Assembly: GCA_035259145.1 (NCBI GenBank)
Contig: DATFWQ010000207.1
Location: forward strand, 1-10,103
DNA length: 10,103 bases
Origin: CF-161 sp035259145
Lineage (GTDB): Bacteria > Chloroflexota > Dormibacteria > Dormibacterales > Dormibacteraceae
Direction: 5' to 3'
Shown: in pieces, positions 1 through 7,050 of the stretch
Layout of the letters: each line of letters begins with the position of its first letter
How positions within the stretch are numbered: the stretch's first letter is position 1
Program-made: the position numbers and the translations under genes
The notes under the pieces: generated by a model
What the model saw: the letters and a program-made list of their open reading frames with translations, nothing else
What the model was told of the DNA's origin: nothing
Database searches by the model: none

Positions 1-410
1 GGCAGTGCGTCCGGGCTGAAGAACCTCGCCTCCAGCACCTCGCGCTCGTCGAGCTTGAAGGTGCCGCCGGCCAGCCGGGCCGTGAACACGACCTCGATCC
101 GCAGCCTGTACCCGCTGACGACCTGCAGCAGCCGTACGTCCTCGACGCGATAGCCGGTCTCCTCACGCAGCTCACGCGCGAGCGCGTCGGCGAGGGTCTC
201 TCGCCGGTGCGCGTAGCCGCCGGGCAGGCCCCAGGAGCCCTCCGGCCAGAAGCGGTGCCGAAGCAGCAGCACGCGGCCGCGCTCGTCGAAGACGACGCCG
301 GCTACGCCAACCATGAACTTGGCCTGGGTAAGCCACACCAGCCGCCACTGATACCGCGGGGCGAGGCGGTGCCAGAGCATCGAGAGCAGCCGCACGGCTG
401 GCCCGGTCAC
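1..410 (-). CDS. NUDIX hydrolase, C-terminus cut by window edge
   Basis: The minus strand reads about 136 residues from a GTG at 410 to the window edge. A complete canonical NUDIX box lies at residues 65-87: G65, five residues, E71, seven residues, then RELREETGY, with the GLPGG turn just before it. This box binds the divalent metals used to hydrolyse nucleoside-diphosphate-linked substrates; the actual substrate cannot be read from it. About 34 residues precede the first beta strand (VGVAGVVF), an extension seen in some NUDIX proteins of high-GC bacteria. No in-frame ATG or GTG lies in the short gap upstream, so GTG 410 is the preferred start; ATG codon 11 is an alternative. No Shine-Dalgarno sequence is visible. 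The gene is divergent from the oxidoreductase starting at 433, only 22 bases away. It is probably unrelated to the mycofactocin genes. The family call is firm; the extent beyond position 1 is unknown. Confidence 0.9.
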   Translation of the reverse strand, partial: MTGPAVRLLSMLWHRLAPRYQWRLVWLTQAKFMVGVAGVVFDERGRVLLLRHRFWPEGSWGLPGGYAHRRETLADALARELREETGYRVEDVRLLQVVSGYRLRIEVVFTARLAGGTFKLDEREVLEARFFSPDAL

Positions 411-432
411 TTCATGTCGATAATGGCTGACA
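411..432. promoter_or_regulatory. Very short divergent promoter gap with a shared -10-like AT box
   Basis: Only 22 bases separate the divergent NUDIX and OYE-type starts. The sole AT-rich element is at 419-425. On the plus strand it reads GATAAT (419-424), ending 8 bases before GTG 433. On the minus strand the overlapping CATTAT (425-420) ends 9 bases before GTG 410. These distances would suit leaderless or near-leaderless transcripts in both directions, which fits the lack of ribosome binding sites. No convincing -35 box was found on either side. This is inference from spacing alone. Confidence 0.3.
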
Positions 433-2370
433 GTGCGGCACCCACAGTTTCCCTACCTCTTCTCGCCGCTGCGCGTTGGCTCGATCACCCTCCCCAACCG
501 CATCGTTTTCTCAGCGCATCTGACCAACCTGGCGCAGGCCAACCGGCCAGGACCCGACCTGGTCGCGTATTACGAGGAGCGCGCCCGGGGCGGTGCCGGG
601 CTGATCATCACCGAGGAGCAGTCGGTCCATCCGACCGATCATGCCTACGAGCGGCTCATCAGGGCCTACGACGACTCGGTGATCCCCGACTACGAGGAGC
701 TGACGCTGCGCATTCACGCCCACGGCACCCCGGTGGTGGCCCAGATCAACCACAACGGCGGTCAGGCCTCCTCGATATACACCCGCCTGCCCGTCTGGGC
801 GCCGAGCCCTGTCGCCGATCCACTCTTCCGTGAGGTGCCCAAGGAGATGGAGCCGGCAGACATCGCCGCCGTCGTCGCGGCGTACGCGCGCGTGGCACGC
901 CACGTCCAGGCAGGCGGCTTCGACGGGGCGGAGCTGCAGGCTTCGCACAGCTCGCTGCTGCGCCAGTTCCTCTCGCCATACGCCAACCGCCGCAGCGACG
1001 GCTATGGCGGCAGCGTCGACAAGCGGGCACGCATCGTCCGGGAAGTCGTCGAAGCGGTCCGCTCCGTGGTCGGCCGCGACTTCGTGCTCGGCATCCGGAT
1101 ACCCGGCGACGAGTTCATCGATGGCGGCTTGACGCTGGAGCACTCGCTCGAGACGGTCCGCATCCTCACCCGGGATGGCCTGCTGGACTACTTCAACACC
1201 TCGCTGGGCACGGCAACTCACACGCTGTTCATGGTCGAGGGCTCGATGCACGTGCCGCCCGGCTACCAGCTCTACACCGCCGCGGCTCTGCGCGAGGTTA
1301 CCGACCTGCCGGTGGTGGGTGTGGGCCGGATCAAGGACCCCGTCCAGGCCGAGCAGGTGCTGCGGAGCGGCGTCTGCGATCTCATCGGCATGGTGCGCCA
1401 GCAGATCGCCGAGCCGGAGACCGCCCGCAAAGCGCGCGAAGGGCGGCAGGAGGAGATCCGGCTCTGTATCTCCTGCAACCAGGACTGCATCGGCCGCGAG
1501 GGCCTGAATCTCGAGATCGGCTGCATCGAGAACCCGGCGACCGGCCACGAGCGCGAGTTCCCCCTGCGCACCCCCAGGCCACGAGGCAGGCGCCGCAGGG
1601 TGATGGTGGTGGGCGGTGGCCCGGCCGGCATGCAGTGCTCAGTGACCGCCGCCAGGCGTGGCTGCGAAGTGACGTTGTGCGAGGCGGAGGCGGAGCTGGG
1701 GGGCCAGGTCCGGCTGGCCACCCGGGTGCCCAACCGCGCCGAGTTCGGTGACCTGGCGCGGAACCTCGAGGGCGAGCTGCGCCGGCAGCGGGTGGACGTC
1801 CGGTTGGGCAGTCACGTCACTGCCGAGCGGGTGGTGGCCGAGGGCTGGGACGCGGTTGTGTGCTGCACCGGCGCCGGCCCTGACAGGCCTGCCCCGCACG
1901 TCCTGACCGTCTGGGACGTCATGCGCGGCGCTGCGGTGGGCGAGCGGGTGGCGCTGGTCGATCTCGTGGGCTTTCACCAGGCGACCAGCACCGCGGAGTG
2001 GCTGGCGCAGCGCGGTCACCGGGTCGAGCTGCTGACGCCGGCCCTGACCGCTGGACAGGACCTCGGCCTGACCCTCGATCTGGAAAACTGGCACAGGCGA
2101 GTCCTGGCACTCGGCGTGAGAATCTTCACCAGCGTGGCTCCGCTTGGTTACGAACAGGACACCGTGCACGCCGTTGAGGCCTACTCCGGCCGGATGGTCG
2201 AGTTCGGGCCGTACGACTCGGTGGTGGTCGCCAACCACGGCCGGGCCCACGATCAGCTCTATTTCGAGCTCAAGGGGAGCGTCGAGGTGCACCGGGCCGG
2301 TGACTGCGTCGTCCCCCGGCGTGCGGGAGACGCGATCAACGAGGGCCACCGGGTGGGGCTGGCGCTGTGA
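433..2370 (+). CDS. Mycofactocin-associated FadH/OYE-family FMN, 4Fe-4S, FAD oxidoreductase
   Basis: The 645-residue protein has the three-part layout of 2,4-dienoyl-CoA reductase (FadH) and trimethylamine dehydrogenase. An FMN TIM barrel covers about residues 5-340, with FSPLRVG and LPNR near the start and a QFLSPYANRRSDGYGGS motif near 178. A 4Fe-4S cluster site is formed by C345, C348, C352 and C364, with FadH-type spacing. A Rossmann-like FAD/NAD(P) domain begins with GGGPAG at 394-399. The position holding the covalent FMN cysteine in trimethylamine dehydrogenase lies in a HLTN stretch here, so the FMN is probably non-covalent. The usual active-site Tyr is Ser174 (H172-S-S-L). Two OYE/FadH families of unknown substrate are known beside mycofactocin genes, and this looks like one of them. 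An in-frame TAA at 421-423 leaves GTG 433 as the start. Its stop overlaps the ETF alpha start by 4 bases, so ETF is the obvious electron acceptor. The substrate is unknown. Confidence 0.88.
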   Translation: MRHPQFPYLFSPLRVGSITLPNRIVFSAHLTNLAQANRPGPDLVAYYEERARGGAGLIITEEQSVHPTDHAYERLIRAYDDSVIPDYEELTLRIHAHGTPVVAQINHNGGQASSIYTRLPVWAPSPVADPLFREVPKEMEPADIAAVVAAYARVARHVQAGGFDGAELQASHSSLLRQFLSPYANRRSDGYGGSVDKRARIVREVVEAVRSVVGRDFVLGIRIPGDEFIDGGLTLEHSLETVRILTRDGLLDYFNTSLGTATHTLFMVEGSMHVPPGYQLYTAAALREVTDLPVVGVGRIKDPVQAEQVLRSGVCDLIGMVRQQIAEPETARKAREGRQEEIRLCISCNQDCIGREGLNLEIGCIENPATGHEREFPLRTPRPRGRRRRVMVVGGGPAGMQCSVTAARRGCEVTLCEAEAELGGQVRLATRVPNRAEFGDLARNLEGELRRQRVDVRLGSHVTAERVVAEGWDAVVCCTGAGPDRPAPHVLTVWDVMRGAAVGERVALVDLVGFHQATSTAEWLAQRGHRVELLTPALTAGQDLGLTLDLENWHRRVLALGVRIFTSVAPLGYEQDTVHAVEAYSGRMVEFGPYDSVVVANHGRAHDQLYFELKGSVEVHRAGDCVVPRRAGDAINEGHRVGLAL

Positions 2371-3296
2371 GAGCGGTCATCGCCTGGGTGGAAGGCGACC
2401 CCGAGATCATGGGCGACGCCGCAGACCTGGCCGAGGCGCTCGGCGTTCCCGCCTGGGGTGTGGCGGCGGGGACTGATCCAGCCGCACTGGCGGCCGCCGG
2501 ATCTGAGCGCATCTTCATGATCGACGGCCCGTACGACGCCACAATCCACTCGGCCGCGATCGCATCGATATGCGTAACGCCGCTGGTGATGCTGCTGCCA
2601 GGGTCCGCCAATGGCTCTGATCTCGCGCCCAGGCTGGCGGCCCGCCTGGGCGCGGCCTGCCTGCTGGACTGCGCCTGGCTCCGGCCGGCGCCGGACGGCC
2701 TGCAGGCGGCTCGCTGGGCGCACGACGACCGCGCCCTGGAGCGCTGGCAGGTGCCCGAGGGGGCGACGCTCGTCGCCACGCTCAGGCCCAGGTCACGAGG
2801 GGCGCCGCGGCCCCGGCGCCGCCAGCCTCGGATCGAACGGCTGCAGGTGGGAGGGAAGGCGCCTGGCAGCCGCCTGCTGCGCAACCTGCCGGCCGACCCG
2901 CGCTCGGTCGGCGTGGCCGACGCCGACAGAATCGTAGCTGCTGGCCTCGGCATCGGCTCGCCGGATTTGCTGCCGGCCGTGCAGAATCTCGCCGACCTCC
3001 TTGGTGCCGCGCTCGGGGCGAGCCGCCCGCTGGCCGACCGCGGCTGGGTGCCGTTCCACAGGCAGATCGGCACAACGGGCCAGCAGGTGTCGCCCGGGCT
3101 CTACGTCGCGATCGGCGTCTCGGGCGCGACCCAGCACATGGCGGGCATCGGCGAGGCCGAAACGGTGGTAGCCATCAACACGGATCCGGGCTGCCCGATG
3201 ATGGCTCGCGCCAACCTGGCTGCGGTCGGCGACGCGGCAGAGGTCGTGCCCGCGCTGCAGCGCAAGCTGCGGCAGCTCCATGGAGCCCAGGCGTGA
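2367..3296 (+). CDS. Electron transfer flavoprotein alpha subunit (FixB/EtfA-like)
   Basis: The 309-residue protein is the FAD-carrying subunit of an electron transfer flavoprotein. The C-terminal FAD domain (about residues 185-305) is strongly conserved: GASRPLADRGW, QIGTTGQQVSP, LYVAIGVSGATQHMAG, VVAINTDPGCP and VGD, the loops that wrap the flavin. The N-terminal half is the Rossmann-like ETF domain and is much more divergent, with an Arg-rich linker near residues 143-155. It should pair with the ETF beta encoded at the end of the same operon and carry electrons, one at a time, from a dehydrogenase to the FixC-like quinone reductase. The GTG start overlaps the preceding TGA by 4 bases, and the stop overlaps the next GTG by 4 bases, which suggests translational coupling. 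Likely partners are the upstream OYE-type enzyme and the downstream FixC/FixX proteins. The family is clear; partner identity is inferred from adjacency. Confidence 0.92.
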   Translation: MRAVIAWVEGDPEIMGDAADLAEALGVPAWGVAAGTDPAALAAAGSERIFMIDGPYDATIHSAAIASICVTPLVMLLPGSANGSDLAPRLAARLGAACLLDCAWLRPAPDGLQAARWAHDDRALERWQVPEGATLVATLRPRSRGAPRPRRRQPRIERLQVGGKAPGSRLLRNLPADPRSVGVADADRIVAAGLGIGSPDLLPAVQNLADLLGAALGASRPLADRGWVPFHRQIGTTGQQVSPGLYVAIGVSGATQHMAGIGEAETVVAINTDPGCPMMARANLAAVGDAAEVVPALQRKLRQLHGAQA

Positions 3297-4606
3297 GCGG
3301 CCCGGCGTACGACGTGATCGTCGTCGGCGCCGGACCTGCGGGCAGCGCCGCGGCCCTGGTCGCCGCCCAGGCGGGCAGCCGGGTGCTGCTCATCGAGCGC
3401 GGAGAGTACGCGGGCAGCAAGAACGTGTCCGGCGCTGCGTTCTACGCGCCGCAGGTACTGGAGGCGCTCCTGCCCGACTTCTGGCGTTCCGCGCCGGTCG
3501 AGAGGCACCTCATCCGCCGGGTCATCAGCTTTGTCTCCCCTGAGTCTTCGGTCTCGGTGGACTTTGCCACGGCCAGGTGGGACCACCCGCCTTACAACGG
3601 CTTCACCGTGCTGCGCCCGCGGTTCGACCGCTGGCTGGCCGATCAGGCTGTTGCGGCGGGTGCCACGCTCTTGCCGGAGACGGTCGTGGACGGCCTGATG
3701 CGGGACGGCGCCGGTCAGGTCGTCGGGGTGATGACCCGCAGGCCGGACGGAGACATCGAGGCGGGGGTGGTCGTCGCCGCCGACGGGGTCAACTCGTTCC
3801 TGGCAAAAGAGGCGGGGCTGCGGGGTGAGCTGCGACCGGACGAGGTTTCCCTGGGAGTGAAGGAGGTGATCGCGCTCGACCGCCGCACGATCGAGGAGCG
3901 CTTCGCCCTGACCGGCGACGAAGGCGCGACGCACGACTACGTCGGCTCCATCACGGAGGGCGTCAAGGGGGGCGGCTTCCTCTACACCAACCGCGAGAGC
4001 CTCTCACTGGGCGTAATCGTCCAGATCGCATCTCTGGCCGAACACCAGACGCGCGCGTACGACCTGATCGAGCGGTTCAAGGCGCATCCCTCGGTGGCAC
4101 CTCTGGTCCGCGGTGGCCGCCTGGTCGAATACTCGGCGCACATGGTGCCCGAGGCGGGGTTTTCCAGGCTGTCAAAGCTATATGGGCCCGGAATCCTGGT
4201 AGCCGGCGATGCGGCGGGCCTCTGCCTCGCAACCGGTTTGTACCTCGAAGGCATCAACTTCGCCATCGCCTCGGGCGTGGCGGCGGGAGAGACCGCGGCC
4301 GAAGCTGCGGCGTCCGGTCAGGCGACCCCGGCCGCGCTCAAGGCCTATCGGAGCCGGCTGGAGCAGAGCTTCGTCCTGCGTGACTTCCGTCGCTTCCGTA
4401 GAGCGCCGGCCTTCGTGACGTCGGAGCGATTTCAGAACGTCTACCCGGCACTGGTGACTTCGCTGGCGGAAAGGGCGCTGGCGTCTCGGGGCCAACCCCG
4501 CTCGAAGCTGATGGCCCTGGCTCTTGAGGAGCTCCGCCGGGCGGGTGTGCCGGCCTGGGGGGCGATGCGCGACCTGTGGAGGGGAGGCCGGGCCTTCGGA
4601 TGGTGA
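3293..4606 (+). CDS. FixC-like ETF:quinone oxidoreductase flavoprotein
   Basis: The 437-residue FAD protein has the length of FixC proteins. It opens with a dinucleotide-binding fold (VGAGPAGSAAA), followed by IERGEYAGSKNVSGAAFY, a signature of the FixC/ETF-QO family. The second FAD motif is GILVAGDAAGLCLATGLYLEG, near residue 300. Mitochondrial-type ETF-QO has a fused C-terminal ferredoxin domain; here, as in FixC, that part is absent and the separate FixX-like gene follows directly. The expected role is to take electrons from reduced ETF and pass them to membrane quinone. No transmembrane helix is evident, so binding would be monotopic or through partners. The GTG start overlaps the ETF alpha stop by 4 bases, and the end overlaps the next gene by 7 bases. 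The FixC family also occurs outside nitrogen fixation (for example the carnitine pathway of enteric bacteria), so no link to nitrogen fixation is implied. Confidence 0.9.
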   Translation: MSGPAYDVIVVGAGPAGSAAALVAAQAGSRVLLIERGEYAGSKNVSGAAFYAPQVLEALLPDFWRSAPVERHLIRRVISFVSPESSVSVDFATARWDHPPYNGFTVLRPRFDRWLADQAVAAGATLLPETVVDGLMRDGAGQVVGVMTRRPDGDIEAGVVVAADGVNSFLAKEAGLRGELRPDEVSLGVKEVIALDRRTIEERFALTGDEGATHDYVGSITEGVKGGGFLYTNRESLSLGVIVQIASLAEHQTRAYDLIERFKAHPSVAPLVRGGRLVEYSAHMVPEAGFSRLSKLYGPGILVAGDAAGLCLATGLYLEGINFAIASGVAAGETAAEAAASGQATPAALKAYRSRLEQSFVLRDFRRFRRAPAFVTSERFQNVYPALVTSLAERALASRGQPRSKLMALALEELRRAGVPAWGAMRDLWRGGRAFGW

Positions 4607-4893
4607 GAGCTCCGAGCACGACGCTGCAGGAGAAGCTGGCCACGGTCCGCTTCCGGCCGGATCCGGAGCCGCACATCGTCGTCAATGGAGAGCTTTGCCG
4701 GGAGTGCACCTTGCACGCCTGCGTCTATGCGTGCCCCGCCAACCTGTTCAGCCTGCTGTCCGACGGTTCCATCTCCTTCAGCCACGAGCAGTGCTTCGAG
4801 TGCGGCACCTGCTACGTGGCCTGCAATCGGGAAGGGGCTATCAGCTGGCGATACCCGGCCGGCGGCCACGGTGTGTCCTTCCGGGACGCATGA
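4600..4893 (+). CDS. FixX-like ferredoxin, partner of FixC
   Basis: The 97-residue protein has eight cysteines in two groups: C33, C36, C41, C45-P and C65, C68, C71, C75. The FixX hallmarks are present: PHIVV before the first group, CPANLF, CFECGTC, and a C-terminal WRYPAGGHGVSFR stretch. Eight cysteines could bind two 4Fe-4S clusters; simpler FixX proteins have only four. It should form a complex with the FixC-like protein and relay electrons to quinone. The ATG at 4600 is chosen because a purine-rich GGAGGGGAGG stretch (4578-4587) lies at a suitable distance upstream; a GTG at 4576 in the same frame is an alternative but has no such site. The gene overlaps the FixC stop by 7 bases, and its TGA overlaps the ETF beta ATG. 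Confidence 0.9.
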   Translation: MVRAPSTTLQEKLATVRFRPDPEPHIVVNGELCRECTLHACVYACPANLFSLLSDGSISFSHEQCFECGTCYVACNREGAISWRYPAGGHGVSFRDA

Positions 4894-5678
4894 TGAAGGT
4901 CGCGGTGCTGGTCGAGCAGGTGTGGGATCCAGTCTCGATCGAGCTGGACGCAGTCAGCGGAGCGATCGACTGGTCGCGTGCGGTGGCGGTTTCTGGGCCG
5001 GGCTCCCTGGAGGCCGTCGAGCTCGGGCTGAGCCTCGGCGACGTGAGTGCATATGGCCTTGGAGTCGACTCCGTAGAGGACCTGCTGCGCCTCTGCCTGG
5101 CGCTGGGTGCCGGCCGAGCGGTCGAGGCGCCGGACGTCTACGCCATAGCGGAGGCGATCCGCCGGGAGCCCCTGGACCTGGTGCTGGTCCCCAATAGGTC
5201 CGGCGATCAGAGCGCCAGCCGGTTGGGGCCAACGCTGGCCGGCCTCCTGGACGTGCCGCAAGCGACCGGCGTCGAAGCCGTGCGGCTGGCCGGGGCGGAG
5301 GCGGTGGTCATGCGGCGTCTCGACCACGGCGAGCGCGAGGAGCTGGCTCTGCTCATGCCGGCGGTGATTGCGGTGGAGCCGGACATCGCCCGGCCCCGGG
5401 TCGCCACCCCGGCCGCGCTGATCGCCGCCCAGAATGTGGAGATCCCAGCGCTGGCCGCCTCGAAGCTGGTCCCTCGCCTGAGTTTCCTGGGCGTCGAGCC
5501 ACCGCGCCCCGCGCCGCCCCGGATGCCTGCGCCAGACGCCGGCCTGCCCGCCGAGGCGCGCATGGCGGCGGTCGTGGCCGCGGCTGCCGCCGCGCCCCAC
5601 CGCGAGCTGGTGTCCGGCTCCGCCGAGGAGGTCGCCGAGCGGATCGTGCAGGTGCTGGAGGAGCGGGGATACGCCTGA
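4890..5678 (+). CDS. Electron transfer flavoprotein beta subunit (FixA/EtfB-like), divergent
   Basis: The 262-residue protein is the partner of the ETF alpha encoded three genes upstream. The start (MKVAVLVEQVWDP) matches the MKxxVxVKQVPDP opening of ETF beta, and the order of elements follows the family: an ALGAGRAVE segment, DLVLVPNRSGDQSASRLGP, LLDVPQATGVEAV, then a C-terminal arm that would wrap ETF alpha. The nucleotide loop, normally with a DGDT core, reads GDQSAS here, so binding of AMP or a second FAD may be lost. The NPxD stretch near residue 35 is also replaced. A Pro/Ala-rich linker precedes the C-terminal helix. ATG 4890 overlaps the FixX TGA by 4 bases; ATG 4893 is the next codon and equally possible. 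The gene ends 23 bases from the end of convergent mftC. The family is fairly certain despite the divergence. Confidence 0.85.
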   Translation: MMKVAVLVEQVWDPVSIELDAVSGAIDWSRAVAVSGPGSLEAVELGLSLGDVSAYGLGVDSVEDLLRLCLALGAGRAVEAPDVYAIAEAIRREPLDLVLVPNRSGDQSASRLGPTLAGLLDVPQATGVEAVRLAGAEAVVMRRLDHGEREELALLMPAVIAVEPDIARPRVATPAALIAAQNVEIPALAASKLVPRLSFLGVEPPRPAPPRMPAPDAGLPAEARMAAVVAAAAAAPHRELVSGSAEEVAERIVQVLEERGYA

Positions 5679-5701
5679 TGCGGTTCGGCGGCCGGTTGCT
5701 T

Positions 5702-6778
5702 TCAGCTGGGCGCGGGCCGTATCGGGCGCGGGTGCAGGTTCAGGGGGATTATCGTGGCTGTCGGTCCAGCGTCGGGCGCGAAGACGCATTCAGGGTCCGG
5801 GTCGTCAAGCGCCACCCCCGTGAAGTGCTTGACCGCCATGCACCCTCCGTGGCAGCGGCCGAAGGCGCCGCACGTCCGGCACTGGCCGTCTACCTCCCAG
5901 CCTCTGAGGCGGTCGAAGAGCGGTGACCCCGCCCAGATTGCGGCGAACGACGACTTGCGGACGTTGCCGGCCCTGAACTCGTCCGCAAGCACGAACGGGC
6001 AGGCGTAGACGTCCCCGCGGGGATCCACGCAGCAGACTATCCGCCCCGCCCCGCACATGTTCAGGCCATCGAGCGGCGCGCCGAGCGCCGACAGGTGGAA
6101 GAACGAGTCGCCTGTCAGTACGTCCCGGTGGGCTCGCAGCCAGCCGTAGAGCCGCCGGTTCTGCTCCTGCGTCAGCTTCAAAGCGTCCCACACGGCGCGG
6201 CCGCGGCCCGAAGGCCGAAGCCGGGTCACCCTGAGCTGGCCCCCCATGCCTGTGACCGACGCGTGGAGCGCGTCCAGCTGCTCGAAGCTGCGACGGGTCA
6301 CCACATGGTTGACCTTGAACGTGAAGCCTTCGGCAGCCAGCAGCTCCATCGCTCGCCAGGCCCGGCTGAACGAGCCACGGCCGCGGATGGCGTCGTTCAC
6401 CTCGGACGACGCGCCGTCGACCGAGATCTGGACGTCCAGGTAGTCGGTCGTGGAGATCCAGCGCGCGGCGGCGGCATCGACCAGCGTGCCGTTGGTGCTG
6501 AACTTGACGCCGATTCGTCGAGCGATGGCGTACTCCATCAGCTCGAAGAAATCCGGCCGGGTCATCGGCTCGCCTCCCCCGACGTTGATGTAGAAGACCT
6601 TCATCGCCGCCCACTCGTCCAGCAGGGCCTTGGCCTCTGCCGTATTCAGCTCGTCTGTCGCGCGCCTGCCCGATGAGGAGAGGCAGTGCACGCAGAGCAG
6701 GTTGCACGCGTAGGTCATCTCCCAGGTCAGGCAGATCGGAGCGTTCAGGCCTCGATGGAGCAACTCATACGACGACAT
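5702..6778 (-). CDS. mftC: Mycofactocin radical SAM/SPASM maturase MftC
   Basis: The 358-residue radical SAM enzyme has the cluster motif C25-x3-C29-x2-C32 (TYACNLLCVHC) and a GGGEP motif at about residues 67-71. A C-terminal SPASM domain carries auxiliary-cluster cysteines C242, C250 or C249, C260, then C300-x2-C303-x5-C309-x3-C313 and C331. Known MftC enzymes oxidatively decarboxylate the terminal Tyr of MftA and then join the resulting tyramine to the neighbouring Val, giving the cyclic core later trimmed to pre-mycofactocin. The identification is secured by mftB and mftA immediately upstream, with MftA ending in the expected CGVY. The ATG at 6778 lies inside the 3-prime end of mftB (14-base overlap), implying coupled translation. 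The gene ends convergently 23 bases from ETF beta. The tail after C331 is only about 27 residues and rich in Pro. Confidence 0.95.
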   Translation of the reverse strand: MSSYELLHRGLNAPICLTWEMTYACNLLCVHCLSSSGRRATDELNTAEAKALLDEWAAMKVFYINVGGGEPMTRPDFFELMEYAIARRIGVKFSTNGTLVDAAAARWISTTDYLDVQISVDGASSEVNDAIRGRGSFSRAWRAMELLAAEGFTFKVNHVVTRRSFEQLDALHASVTGMGGQLRVTRLRPSGRGRAVWDALKLTQEQNRRLYGWLRAHRDVLTGDSFFHLSALGAPLDGLNMCGAGRIVCCVDPRGDVYACPFVLADEFRAGNVRKSSFAAIWAGSPLFDRLRGWEVDGQCRTCGAFGRCHGGCMAVKHFTGVALDDPDPECVFAPDAGPTATIIPLNLHPRPIRPAPS

Positions 6779-7034
6779 GCACTACTCCGCGGCGTCTGAG
6801 GCCTTCGAGAACCGTCATCAGGCGTGGGAGCGCATCCTTTTGCAGCACGCCGCCGGCCGTCAGCTCGTCTGCGATCTCACCCAGGGGCCGGGAGCCACGC
6901 GACTCTACGAACGGCAGCAGTCGCTTGTCGATGAAGAAGAGCTGCCGGTCGCGGTAGCTGTAGCCCAGGGCCCCGAAGGCTTCAGGGCGCAGCGACACGG
7001 CGTCGTCGAGCCGGATGCGGTCGCTTCGCTTCAA
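6765..7034 (-). CDS. mftB: Mycofactocin precursor-binding chaperone MftB
   Basis: The 89-residue PqqD-like RiPP recognition element presents the MftA leader to MftC. The stretch VSLRPEAFGALGYSYRDRQLFFI near the N-terminus matches the family pattern (RPE-FGAL-Y, then an R-x-L-x-F strand), followed by the helical winged-helix part and a C-terminal GVVHVVV strand. The start is a TTG at 7034: an in-frame TGA lies directly before it, and a later GTG (codon 13) would remove residues usually present in the family. No clear Shine-Dalgarno sequence is visible. The gene starts 16 bases after the mftA stop and overlaps mftC by 14 bases, so mftA, mftB and mftC look like one transcript. Confidence 0.92.
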   Translation of the reverse strand: MKRSDRIRLDDAVSLRPEAFGALGYSYRDRQLFFIDKRLLPFVESRGSRPLGEIADELTAGGVLQKDALPRLMTVLEGLRRRGVVHVVV

Positions 7035-7050
7035 TCAGATGAGCTTGGGA

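Noticed and set aside
511..1548. Long open frame on the minus strand beneath the OYE-type gene
   Set aside because: It is a by-product of high G+C codon bias; the plus-strand frame has clear FMN, Fe-S and FAD motifs, and this one has none.
3101..3934. Long minus-strand frame under ETF alpha and FixC
   Set aside because: It spans the ends of two well-identified genes and is Arg/His/Gly-rich without any family motif.
4524..4889. An upstream extension of the ETF beta frame giving a 384-residue protein
   Set aside because: The extension lies fully under FixC and FixX coding sequence, is low-complexity Gly/Arg-rich, and the ETF beta family starts exactly at the MKVAVLVEQV segment at 4890.
433..5678. 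Nitrogen-fixation function for the fix-like genes
   Set aside because: No nif gene is present, ETF beta lacks the nucleotide loop expected for bifurcation, and FixC/FixX homologues have other roles; the mycofactocin context is stronger.
5678..5926. Possible small plus-strand gene starting on the ETF beta stop
   Set aside because: It runs antisense to mftC SPASM-domain codons; no motif and no ribosome binding site.
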